This document shows positions 7,784-16,354 of a stretch of DNA of 64,000 bases, one piece after another (positions within the stretch are counted from its first letter, which is position 1; each line of letters begins with the position of its first letter). A program made the position numbers and the translations under genes. Where the stretch lies: positions 1 through 64,000 of the forward strand of contig NZ_JAHESC010000026.1 of assembly GCF_018598185.1 (NCBI RefSeq), written 5' to 3'. The stretch is from Dawidia soli. Its GTDB lineage: Bacteria; Bacteroidota; Bacteroidia; Cytophagales; Cyclobacteriaceae. The notes under the pieces are model-generated. The model had not been told where the DNA came from. It ran no database searches and saw only the letters and a list, made by a program, of their open reading frames with translations.

Positions 7784-10700
7784 ATGAAGAAATCTCTACT
7801 CCTCGGGCCCCTCCTCCTATGGACGATGCTGCAGGCACATGCCCAGGAATTTAAAGTTTCAGGAAAGGTGACGGCGGCAAAAGATGGTTCTTCCCTACCC
7901 GGGGTAAACATCCGAATTAAAAATACCAACCGCGGTACGATCACCGACGGTGACGGTGTATATGAGCTGATGGTGCGTTCTTCGCGCGACACGCTTGTCT
8001 TTTCGTTTATCGGCTTTCAGCCGCGCGAGGTTGTCGTGGGCCAACGGACCTCACTGGATATACCACTCGATGCGGAGACGACCGAGCTGGATGAAGTCAT
8101 CATCACGGGTTTCCAGGAAGTAGACCGGAAGTTGTTTACCGGTTCGACGGCCACGGTGAAGATGGCCAATATCAAGAGTACGGGGATGAACGATGCCAGC
8201 CGTATGCTGGAAGGCCAGGTAGCCGGTGTTACCGTTGACAATGTATCGGGTACGTTTGGTACGAGCCCCAAGATCCGCATTCGCGGCAACACCTCCATCA
8301 ACGGCGATACACAACCGCTGTGGGTGGTGGATGGAGTAATCCTGGAAGACCTTAACAACGTGGCGGCCGACGATATCATTACCGGCAATGCGAATACCCT
8401 GACGGCATCGTCTATCGCGGGGATCAACCCGGACGACATCGAGTCGTTCCAGGTACTGAAAGATGCTTCGGCGACGGCACTGTATGGTACGCGTGCCAAG
8501 AACGGTGTTATCGTGATCACCACCAAGAAAGGCAAGAGCGGTCAGACACGGGTGAGCTATGCGGGAAACTTCTCGATGAACCTGCGGCCCACTTATAAGC
8601 AGTATGACATTCTGAACTCGGCCGACGAGATGTCGGTATACCGCGAGATGTATGAGAAAGGTTTGATCGATATCACCACGGCGGTGAAAGCGCAGACGTT
8701 TGGAGCGCTGGGGAAGATGTTCAATGAGAAGAATGCCGGTACGCTAAACTGGAGCAACGAGGGCAGTGGTGGTCTGAATGAAGATTTCCTGCATCAATAC
8801 GAGACAGCCAACACCGACTGGTTCGATGTGTTGTTCCGCGATTTTTCCTTGCAACAGCAGCACTCGGTGAGCCTCACCACGGGTACCGAGAAGCACAACA
8901 GCTATTACTCGCTGAGCTATCTGAATGACAACGGTCAGACAATTGCGGACAACGTAAAGCGGTACTCGGGCACGGCGAAGAACAGCTTTATATTTTCGCC
9001 CAAGCTTATGGTCGATCTGAAGCTGACGGGCAACTATCGCGAGCAAAAGGTACCGGGCACACAGAACCGCGACTTCGATCCGATCTCCGGGCGTTTCCGG
9101 CGCGATTTCGATATCAATCCCCTGAGCTATGCGCTCAATACGAGCCGGTCGATCCGGCCTTACACCAGCGACGGTGTGCTGGAGTATTTCCGCCGGAACT
9201 ATGCGCCGTTTAACATTCTGGAAGAGCTTCGCCTGAACTTCATCAATATATCCGTTGCCGACGTTTCTACGCAGGCGGACATTACGTACCACATCCTGGA
9301 CAACCTCACCTTTCGCAGCACGCTGATGGGCCGCCATGCCACCACCAAACGCGAGCACGTTATACACGAGCGTTCAAACCAGGCAGAAGCATACCGTGCC
9401 GACGGCACACAATACATTGCCGATGCCAACCAGCTGTTGTACAAAGACCCGGATGATCCCAACGGCGAGCCCCTGGTCGTATTGCCGGAAGGCGGTTTTA
9501 ACAACGTGACGGAAGACGAGCTTCGGAACTTCTATGTACGGAACAGCCTGGATTGGTCGCACACCATCAACGACGTGCACCTGGTCAACGTCCTGGCGGG
9601 ACAGGAGATCAAGTATACCAACCGTACGAGCCTTCGCGCCGACGGTATCGGGGTGATGTATGACAACGGGGGCATTGTTAACCTGGACCCGAAGATGATC
9701 GAGTTCCTGAGCCGCCAGGGTATCCGCACGTACGCACTGGCCGTAGACCGTGAGCGGTTTGCCGGTCTGTTTATAAACGGCGCCTACTCCTACCGGGGCA
9801 AGTATATCTTTAACGGCACCGTGCGGTATGACGGTTCCAACCGGCTGGGTAAAGCGAAGAGCGCACGTTATCTGCCAACCTGGAACGTGAGCGGTGCCTG
9901 GAACGTGACCGAAGAAGACTTTGTCAATATCGACTGGCTGAACAGCCTGAAGCTGCGCGCCACGTACGGCCTGTCTGCCAACCTGGGGCCTAACACCAGC
10001 GCACTGCTGAACCTGCAGTCGGGCGTAACCCTTCGCCCGACCGATGTGGAGACCTACTTATACATCGATGCCCTGGAAAACCGCGACCTGACGTGGGAGA
10101 AGCTGAAAGAGTTTAACGTTGGGTTTGATTATGCGGTGCTGAACAACCGCGTGTCGGGCACGGTGGATTTCTTCAAGCGCAATTCGTACGATCTGATCGG
10201 GTTGATCCAGACGAGCGGTGTCGGGGGGAACCCGTACAAATATGGCAACTATGCGGACATGCAATCGCACGGCATTGAATTTACGATCAATTCGCAGAAT
10301 GTGCGCGTGGGTAACTTTTCCTGGGCTACGAGCTTTAACGTGGGATATACCAAAGACAAGATCACGCGTCTGAACTTCAATCCACGTTTAGGCGACGCGA
10401 TCGTACAGGGTGGCGCGGCAGTGCAGGGTGGTCCCCGCCGTGGTCTGTACTCCACACGTTTTGCGGGTCTCGATCACCGTGGCATTCCTACCTTCTATGA
10501 TGGCAGCGGCGAGATCGTTTACAACTACGACTTACAAGATCGGGAGAACATCTGGGACATTCTGCGGTATGACGGCCCGGCGGAGCCGCGGGGTGCCGGT
10601 GGCCTGACGAACATTTTTAATTATAAAGGGTTTACGCTCAGCGCGCTGTTGTCGTTCAAGTTCGACTATAAGATCCGGTTGGACGATGCGTACAGCCCAC

Positions 10701-11104
10701 GATATACTGATTTCAACTCGTTGTCGCGCAACTTTGTGAATCGCTGGGTGGTGCCGGGTGACGAGTTGATCACCGATGTGCCTGCTATTCTGGACAACAA
10801 CACGATCGTCACGGGAAATCCGGATTACCAGAGCGCATATGATCTCTACAACAAGAGCACGGTACGGGTGGCCGATGGTGGCTACGTGCGGTTAAAGACG
10901 GTGCGGGTAAGCTACAACTTACCGGGGCCATGGGTGCGGCGGATCGGTGCCAACACAGCGTCGATCTCGGTGGAAGGTCAGAATCTGGCCCTGCTCTACT
11001 CGGACAAAAAGCTCAACGGTCAGGACCCTGAGTTCTTTTCTTCGGGAGGCGTGGCGTTGCCACAGCCGCGACTGTTTACGACGGCGATCAACATCGGTTT
11101 TTAA
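7784..11104 (+). CDS. SusC/RagA-family TonB-linked outer-membrane receptor
   Basis: TonB-dependent transporter of 1106 residues that moves a substrate across the outer membrane using energy from TonB-ExbBD. In order: a signal peptide ending HAHAQ; a carboxypeptidase-regulatory-like domain at about 24-105 (FKVSGKVTAAKDG, ITDGDGVYEL); the SusC-type segment LDEVIITGF; the plug domain at about 110-240 with IRIRGNTSI, WVVDGVI and LKDASATALYGTRAKNGVI; and a 22-strand-type barrel ending in a terminal phenylalanine (TTAINIGF). Length is normal for the SusC class. A SusD partner begins 18 nt downstream. The cargo cannot be read from the sequence; no glycoside hydrolase is nearby, and the operon instead carries a metallohydrolase. 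Confidence 0.96.
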   Translation: MKKSLLLGPLLLWTMLQAHAQEFKVSGKVTAAKDGSSLPGVNIRIKNTNRGTITDGDGVYELMVRSSRDTLVFSFIGFQPREVVVGQRTSLDIPLDAETTELDEVIITGFQEVDRKLFTGSTATVKMANIKSTGMNDASRMLEGQVAGVTVDNVSGTFGTSPKIRIRGNTSINGDTQPLWVVDGVILEDLNNVAADDIITGNANTLTASSIAGINPDDIESFQVLKDASATALYGTRAKNGVIVITTKKGKSGQTRVSYAGNFSMNLRPTYKQYDILNSADEMSVYREMYEKGLIDITTAVKAQTFGALGKMFNEKNAGTLNWSNEGSGGLNEDFLHQYETANTDWFDVLFRDFSLQQQHSVSLTTGTEKHNSYYSLSYLNDNGQTIADNVKRYSGTAKNSFIFSPKLMVDLKLTGNYREQKVPGTQNRDFDPISGRFRRDFDINPLSYALNTSRSIRPYTSDGVLEYFRRNYAPFNILEELRLNFINISVADVSTQADITYHILDNLTFRSTLMGRHATTKREHVIHERSNQAEAYRADGTQYIADANQLLYKDPDDPNGEPLVVLPEGGFNNVTEDELRNFYVRNSLDWSHTINDVHLVNVLAGQEIKYTNRTSLRADGIGVMYDNGGIVNLDPKMIEFLSRQGIRTYALAVDRERFAGLFINGAYSYRGKYIFNGTVRYDGSNRLGKAKSARYLPTWNVSGAWNVTEEDFVNIDWLNSLKLRATYGLSANLGPNTSALLNLQSGVTLRPTDVETYLYIDALENRDLTWEKLKEFNVGFDYAVLNNRVSGTVDFFKRNSYDLIGLIQTSGVGGNPYKYGNYADMQSHGIEFTINSQNVRVGNFSWATSFNVGYTKDKITRLNFNPRLGDAIVQGGAAVQGGPRRGLYSTRFAGLDHRGIPTFYDGSGEIVYNYDLQDRENIWDILRYDGPAEPRGAGGLTNIFNYKGFTLSALLSFKFDYKIRLDDAYSPRYTDFNSLSRNFVNRWVVPGDELITDVPAILDNNTIVTGNPDYQSAYDLYNKSTVRVADGGYVRLKTVRVSYNLPGPWVRRIGANTASISVEGQNLALLYSDKKLNGQDPEFFSSGGVALPQPRLFTTAINIGF

Positions 11105-11122
11105 TTTAACGAGGGCATTTAT

Positions 11123-12583
11123 ATGAAACGATATATCACTCACCATCGCTCTTCGCTGCTGCTGGGTCTCCTGCTGCTGACGGCATGTGACCAATACCTG
11201 GAAGAAAACCCGGACAACCGTGTTGACCTGAACACGACCGAGAAGGCGGCGCAGTTGCTGACCAATGCGTACAGCGCAGGGGGCTACCAGTTTACGGAGT
11301 GGATGACAGACAACGTGACCTATACCAGCGGCACGACCAAGCTGCCGGAACACGTGCAGGCGTATGAATGGGAAGACATCTTTCCGGTAAACCAGGATAC
11401 TCCGACGAACTTCTGGGAAAACACCTACGATGCCATTGCGCATGCCAACGAGGTATTGGCGGTGATCGACAATCTCCCGGGCGAGGAAGCGCAGAGAGAT
11501 GCTGTCAAGGGCGAGGCGCTGCTGGCGCGTGCGTATGGACACTTTATGCTGGTGAACCTGTTTGCCAAACATTACGATGCGAGCACGGCTACTAGCGACC
11601 CGGGCATCCCCTACCCGACCGAACCGGAGCGCGACTTTCTGGTACAATACGAGCGCCTGTCGGTACAAGAAGTGTACGACCAGATCGAGGACGATATGCT
11701 GGACGGCTTGAGGCTGGTCGACGCGACCTTTTATGCCAATTCGGGCAAGTACCATTTTACCCGTGAAGCTGCGCTCGCGCTGGCCTCGCGCTTCTATCTT
11801 TTTAAGGGTGAATGGGAAAAGTGTATCAGCTATAGCACACAAATGCTGGGGGACGATCCGTCGGTCTTTGTAAAGGACATTTATGGCATGCTGGCGCAAA
11901 GCAGCAACGACGACGATTTTATCCGCAAGTATACAGCGCCGACGGAGCGCAGCAACCTGCTGATGATCCGGCAGGTGACGAACTTTCCGGTAAACGTGGG
12001 CTTCTGGCCGGACTTCAACATTTTCTCTTACTTGTTCTACATCAATCCTTTTAACAGCGATGACGACGCCCGTATCAGCACGGAAGGTTACCCCGTGTAC
12101 CAGCGCGGCGACAACGGCATCTGTGTGAACAAGTATGAGTTTTTGTTCGAGCGGAACAGCATCACGTCGAACGTGGGCCTGAACTATACGATCGCCACGG
12201 CATTTCATGGCGAAGAGGTGCTTCTGAACCGGGCCGAGGCATATGTACAGCTCAACCAGCTCAACCTGGCGCTGGCGGATCTGCAGATCCTTGCACGCAA
12301 GCGGTATACACCGACAGCCACGCTGACGACGAACCTGTTGCGCCAGTATTACAACAACTCCAACAACCAGCAGAACGCGCTGGTGTACGTTCTGGAGGAA
12401 CGGCAAAAGGAGTTCATTCACGAGGGTTTGCGCTGGTTCGACATCAAGCGCTATGGCTACATGATACGGCACCTTTTACAAGATGGCAGCATCATTATCC
12501 TGGAGGCAGACGACAAGCGCAAGGTGCTGCAAATACCCCAGGCGGCCATCGACGTCGGTGGTCTTACCCCCAATGAACGTTAA
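11123..12583 (+). CDS. RagB/SusD-family nutrient-binding lipoprotein
   Basis: Surface lipoprotein of 486 residues that pairs with the SusC-like receptor as its substrate-binding lid. The signal peptide ends with a lipobox LLTAC (Cys22), followed by the typical SusD start DQYLEENPDN. Family hallmarks follow: an N-terminal helical segment with TEKAAQLLTNAY, the TPR-like helices (KGEALLARAYGHFMLVNLFAKHY), and the C-terminal ERQKEFIHEGLRWFDIKRYG motif, which is highly conserved in SusD/RagB. Length is slightly below average, as usual for this short SusD class. It lies 18 nt after susC and 24 nt before the metallohydrolase gene, clearly one operon. Substrate unknown. Confidence 0.95.
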   Translation: MKRYITHHRSSLLLGLLLLTACDQYLEENPDNRVDLNTTEKAAQLLTNAYSAGGYQFTEWMTDNVTYTSGTTKLPEHVQAYEWEDIFPVNQDTPTNFWENTYDAIAHANEVLAVIDNLPGEEAQRDAVKGEALLARAYGHFMLVNLFAKHYDASTATSDPGIPYPTEPERDFLVQYERLSVQEVYDQIEDDMLDGLRLVDATFYANSGKYHFTREAALALASRFYLFKGEWEKCISYSTQMLGDDPSVFVKDIYGMLAQSSNDDDFIRKYTAPTERSNLLMIRQVTNFPVNVGFWPDFNIFSYLFYINPFNSDDDARISTEGYPVYQRGDNGICVNKYEFLFERNSITSNVGLNYTIATAFHGEEVLLNRAEAYVQLNQLNLALADLQILARKRYTPTATLTTNLLRQYYNNSNNQQNALVYVLEERQKEFIHEGLRWFDIKRYGYMIRHLLQDGSIIILEADDKRKVLQIPQAAIDVGGLTPNER

Positions 12584-12607
12584 TCACCTCCTATCGACAT
12601 TTCTTAT

Positions 12608-13486
12608 ATGAAACATATCATCACTAAAATCACCCCGTTGTTATTGACCGGCACGTTGCTGATGACGGTTGGATGCTACCAGCGCGACGAGATCGATATT
12701 GAACAACGCGATACCACGCCTTCGACGGACGAGCTGGACATTTACATTCAACAGAATTTTGTCAAGCCGTATGGCGTCGCCGTGCGGTATGCGTACGTGG
12801 ACCGGTATGTAGACCCCAGCAAGCGTGTGACACCACCCGACCGCGACAATGTGATCCCGATGCTGAAGTTTTTACAGAGCTATTGGGTCGACCCGTTCAC
12901 ACAAGTGCCGAATGGCACAACATTCTTTAAGAAGTATGTTCCCTCGGAAGTGGTGTTTATCGGTTCGACAATCTACAATGCCGACGGCACGGAGATCCTC
13001 GGTACGGCCGATGCGGGAGCGCGCATTACATTGTCGCGCGTGAACTACATCGACACCCTAGACCAGCAATGGATGTTCCTGCAGTTGGGCACGATCTACC
13101 ATGAATTTGCACACGTGATGCACCAGAACTTCAAGCTGCCGCCTAACTTCCAAAGTATCTCCCCGCAGGGCTATACATCTTCGGGATCGTGGTTTGTGCT
13201 GACGGATGAAGAGGCGCTGCAACGCGGTTTTGTTTCCCCCTATGCTACCAGCTCGTTCAACGAAGATTTTGCCGAGACCGTGGCGTTTATCCTGTACTAT
13301 CCGAACTTCTACGAGCGTTATTATAACGACGAGGAGAATTGCGCTACGCTGGACTGTTTAGCCCGCAACGAGGGCCGTGAATTGATCCGCCAGAAGTACA
13401 ATGCTATTCTGGCGCATTATAAGCAGTATACCGGTGTGGATCTGTTGGAGATCCGTGCCATTGTTCAAGAGAAACTGTCAGAGTAA
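12608..13486 (+). CDS. Substrate import-associated zinc metallohydrolase lipoprotein (HExxH)
   Basis: Lipoprotein of 292 residues matching the family known as substrate import-associated zinc metallohydrolase lipoprotein, which is usually encoded beside SusC/SusD pairs. The signal peptide has a lipobox MTVGC (Cys23). The zinc site is HEFAH at residues 165-169 within IYHEFAHVMHQNF; the downstream EDFAETVAFIL segment (about 220-230) is a plausible source of the third ligand, as in gluzincin-like enzymes. The likely role is hydrolysis of a peptide or similar bond in cargo captured by the SusCD pair, but no substrate has been shown. It sits 24 nt after susD and 21 nt before the DUF4302 gene. Family call is strong; activity is inferred. 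Confidence 0.9.
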   Translation: MKHIITKITPLLLTGTLLMTVGCYQRDEIDIEQRDTTPSTDELDIYIQQNFVKPYGVAVRYAYVDRYVDPSKRVTPPDRDNVIPMLKFLQSYWVDPFTQVPNGTTFFKKYVPSEVVFIGSTIYNADGTEILGTADAGARITLSRVNYIDTLDQQWMFLQLGTIYHEFAHVMHQNFKLPPNFQSISPQGYTSSGSWFVLTDEEALQRGFVSPYATSSFNEDFAETVAFILYYPNFYERYYNDEENCATLDCLARNEGRELIRQKYNAILAHYKQYTGVDLLEIRAIVQEKLSE

Positions 13487-13507
13487 CCCTTTCTACCGCG
13501 CTATACT

Positions 13508-14881
13508 ATGTATTTACCGATAAAAAAATCTCTTTCCCTGACGTGGTTCTGTCTTGTGCTTTTGCTGGCGGGGTGTAAGGATGACGATTTCAATAAATTC
13601 GACAAGTCGGCAGACGAACGTGTTGCCGAGGCCAAGGCTGATCTGAAGAACAGCCTGGTGTCGCCCACGCACGGCTGGAAGCTGCTCTATACGCCGCAGG
13701 AGGGGTATGGTTCGTTCCTGGTGCTGCTGGACTTTCAGGAGGACAACAAGGTGACCATCAAGACCGATCTGGGTGTGAGCGACGGCAAGTTTTATGAGCA
13801 AACCATCGGTTATCGCATTGACAGCTCCCTGGGACTCGAGCTGATCATGGAGAACTTCTCGTTCTTTGCTTATCTGTTTGAATTAGATCGGGCTACGTTT
13901 GGCGCCGAGTTTGAGTTTAACTACGTGCGGAAAAACGACAACGGTTCGTTGCTGTTCAGCAGCAAGTCGGACGTTTCCGATCCCACACAACTGCTTTTTG
14001 AAGAAGCGAGTGAGGACGACCTGGATGATCCCGGTGTGCGAGTGGCCGAGAAGCTGACGACGATGACGGCCGACTTACACAAGATCACCACATCACTGCG
14101 CATGACGTACGAGGACAAGGACCTGATCTTTTATCTATCGCTACAGGAATCTTACCGGCTGCTGACGATTTCGTCGGCCTCCCGGAAGAGTAATACAAAT
14201 ACCACTCAACAGCTGAATTTTACGACGGGTTATTATTTGAAGAACGACTCGATCATATTTCACTCCCCGCTGGCGGGAACGTTTGTCGGCATCGCCACCT
14301 CTTTAAAAGGCATCCAGGTGAACGGTTTGGAAAATACCGAGCTGGACCTGTGTGATGATCCCATTCCGCTGCATGGCTATAAAGGTGTAACCTCGGCAGG
14401 CGACGATGTGTTGCTGGAAACGTCTGTGGCGGATGCCAGCGGCGCGACATTTACGAAGTTCGATTTTCTCCAGGGGCCTCCTGCCAACGTGGCCTATCTA
14501 GGGGAGACGGCATATGAGCAGGTGACAACCGATATCAACACGCCGACACACATTCAACTGTATTACAACTATAGCCTGGGCGACGGCTCGACGATCAACG
14601 CCCTGGGCTTCCGCATTCAAAACCCCGACGGTTCGATCACGTTTGCCTTGTGGGAATTTGTGCCGACGCTGGAAGGCAATAACCTGAAGTTCGACTTTGC
14701 GCCCGAGATCAGTGAGCTGGGGGACGGCCCGACGTCGGAAGAGAACCTGGCGGCGGTAAAAAAATACATTGAATACCTGACGGATGGCGGTAATACCTAT
14801 GTATTCCAATACAGCGACGGCGTGTATGAGTTCAGTAACCCCTGTACCGGATGGAGCGCTCTTCTAATTGCACCACAATAG
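13508..14881 (+). CDS. DUF4302 surface lipoprotein
   Basis: Lipoprotein of 457 residues resembling DUF4302, a family that recurs beside the HExxH lipoprotein and SusCD genes in Bacteroidota. The lipobox is LAGC (Cys23), followed by KDDDF, which fits the acidic lipoprotein export signal (lysine then aspartates) that directs lipoproteins to the cell surface in Bacteroidota. Early conserved features are SPTHGWKLLYTPQEGYGSF and later repeated beta-strand patterns suggesting two related beta-rich domains. No catalytic motif is visible, so a binding role is more likely than an enzymatic one. It follows the metallohydrolase by 21 nt and precedes the Calx-beta lipoprotein by 25 nt. Confidence 0.85.
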   Translation: MYLPIKKSLSLTWFCLVLLLAGCKDDDFNKFDKSADERVAEAKADLKNSLVSPTHGWKLLYTPQEGYGSFLVLLDFQEDNKVTIKTDLGVSDGKFYEQTIGYRIDSSLGLELIMENFSFFAYLFELDRATFGAEFEFNYVRKNDNGSLLFSSKSDVSDPTQLLFEEASEDDLDDPGVRVAEKLTTMTADLHKITTSLRMTYEDKDLIFYLSLQESYRLLTISSASRKSNTNTTQQLNFTTGYYLKNDSIIFHSPLAGTFVGIATSLKGIQVNGLENTELDLCDDPIPLHGYKGVTSAGDDVLLETSVADASGATFTKFDFLQGPPANVAYLGETAYEQVTTDINTPTHIQLYYNYSLGDGSTINALGFRIQNPDGSITFALWEFVPTLEGNNLKFDFAPEISELGDGPTSEENLAAVKKYIEYLTDGGNTYVFQYSDGVYEFSNPCTGWSALLIAPQ

Positions 14882-14906
14882 AAACAAAACCTAAATCTTA
14901 ATAATC

Positions 14907-16301
14907 ATGCGAAACCCTTACCCATTTTCCAAATCGTTGCTCGCACTGGCCGTTGTTGGTGTGAGCTTGTCCGCCTGTAAAGACGACGACGGCGACTCGA
15001 AGCCTGTCGTAGGCTTTGCATCTTCTACCCTGTCAGCGAGCGAAAGCAACGGCACGATCGAGGTAGAAGTCGAGCTGGACAAGGCGGCTTCCCAGGATAT
15101 CACGGTGACCTATAACCTGGGTGGTACGGCGCGTGACCGCGAAAGCGGTGGTGCCATTAATTACGACTACACGATCGCCGGCACGGCCGGTGAGATCACC
15201 ATTGAAGAGGGTGAAACAAGCGCCACCATCGAGATCGCGCTGAACGACGATGGCATTGCGGACAACAACGAAACCATCGTGCTGTCGCTGGACGATGTCG
15301 AGGGCGACCGCGCTGTGGTTGGTGACGATGACGAGATCACCATTACCGTTGCGGACGGCGTGCTGCTTCCCCAGGTATCATTCTCAGAATCCACGTTGTC
15401 ACTCTATGAGTCGGATGACGAGACTGAGATCGAGGTTATCCTGGATCGGGCGGCCACCACAGACATTACCGTCACGTATGAAGTGGCCGGCACGGCTACC
15501 GACGCTGTGACGGCCGAGGCCGAAGACCTCTGGGCGGACTACGAAATTGAAGACCAGGGAACGGTGGTAATCAAGGCGGGACAAACCAGCGCGACTATTT
15601 TGCTTTCGCCGATCACCGACATCTGGATGGAGGACGATCCGTTCACCGAAGAAACAGAGGCTGAAACCATCGAGCTCTCCATCACCAACGTAAGCACCGG
15701 CGCCATTATCTCGGCAAACAATACCCTGGAGATCGACCTTCTACAGGAGGCCGGGCTTTTTGCTTTCCTGGGCTGGGGCACGGAAGGAAACGAGTATCCT
15801 GACGTAGACATGGACCTGATCTTCTGGCTGAAACAATCCGGTTCACTGCAACCATTTGCCGCTTCGTCGTATGAAGGTCCTGAATATTTCGAGGCGATCT
15901 TCATTCCGGATGTATTGCCGAACGGGCAATATGGCCTGTCGTATTCGTACACCTCGGGAACGGAGAACGAGATGCAGTTCTTCATCAGCTTTACACATTA
16001 CGCTGAAGGTGGTTTTGACAACGACAATTCGACTGAATTTACGGAAACATATAGCCTGGCAGACATTACGGACTGGCGCGAGAATGGTGTTTCTTCGATC
16101 TTCCTTTCTCAGACGTTTGACCAGACAGACGATGGCTTCGATAATTTCTCAGCCATTATGAAGCCTTCTAATGCTGGCCGTCTGGGTGCTCCGGCGGCAG
16201 CAGCGGGAAGCTTCCCGGCGAAGCTACAGCGAAAAACTGCTCCGCGGTCCTTCCTGCATCACAAGGCTGGCTTGCGCGAGCGCGTTCGGGCAGGGCTATA
16301 A
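14907..16301 (+). CDS. Calx-beta repeat surface lipoprotein
   Basis: Lipoprotein of 464 residues ending the susCD operon. The lipobox is LSAC (Cys24) followed by KDDDGD, again a surface-export-like acidic signal. Residues about 33-147 and 150-285 form two Calx-beta-like modules (VGFASSTLSASESNG..., VSFSESTLSLYESDD...) with TVTY, GEITIEEGETSATI and DNNETIVLSL signatures that often bind calcium. Residues about 290-415 form a beta-rich domain I do not recognise. The last 45 residues switch to a basic, alanine- and arginine-rich tail unlike the acidic body. The role could be surface binding of cargo for the SusCD complex. A strong terminator follows 21 nt after the stop. Confidence 0.8.
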   Translation: MRNPYPFSKSLLALAVVGVSLSACKDDDGDSKPVVGFASSTLSASESNGTIEVEVELDKAASQDITVTYNLGGTARDRESGGAINYDYTIAGTAGEITIEEGETSATIEIALNDDGIADNNETIVLSLDDVEGDRAVVGDDDEITITVADGVLLPQVSFSESTLSLYESDDETEIEVILDRAATTDITVTYEVAGTATDAVTAEAEDLWADYEIEDQGTVVIKAGQTSATILLSPITDIWMEDDPFTEETEAETIELSITNVSTGAIISANNTLEIDLLQEAGLFAFLGWGTEGNEYPDVDMDLIFWLKQSGSLQPFAASSYEGPEYFEAIFIPDVLPNGQYGLSYSYTSGTENEMQFFISFTHYAEGGFDNDNSTEFTETYSLADITDWRENGVSSIFLSQTFDQTDDGFDNFSAIMKPSNAGRLGAPAAAAGSFPAKLQRKTAPRSFLHHKAGLRERVRAGL

Positions 16302-16322
16302 TTCACACTAAAAGCTAAGAAG

Positions 16323-16354
16323 AAGGCTGTCCTTTATCAGGACAGCCTTTTTTT
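16323..16354 (+). terminator. Rho-independent terminator of the susCD operon
   Basis: Perfect 10-bp stem AAGGCTGTCC / GGACAGCCTT around a 7-nt loop, followed by a T run to 16354. It ends the plus-strand operon and overlaps the last codon of the convergent permease gene. Read on the minus strand the stem is not followed by a T run, so it acts in one direction. Confidence 0.93.

Noticed and set aside
10919-12472. Minus-strand open frame of 517 codons across the susC end and susD
   Set aside because: Antisense to two firmly identified genes; the translation is rich in R, H, V and Q and has no recognisable motif.
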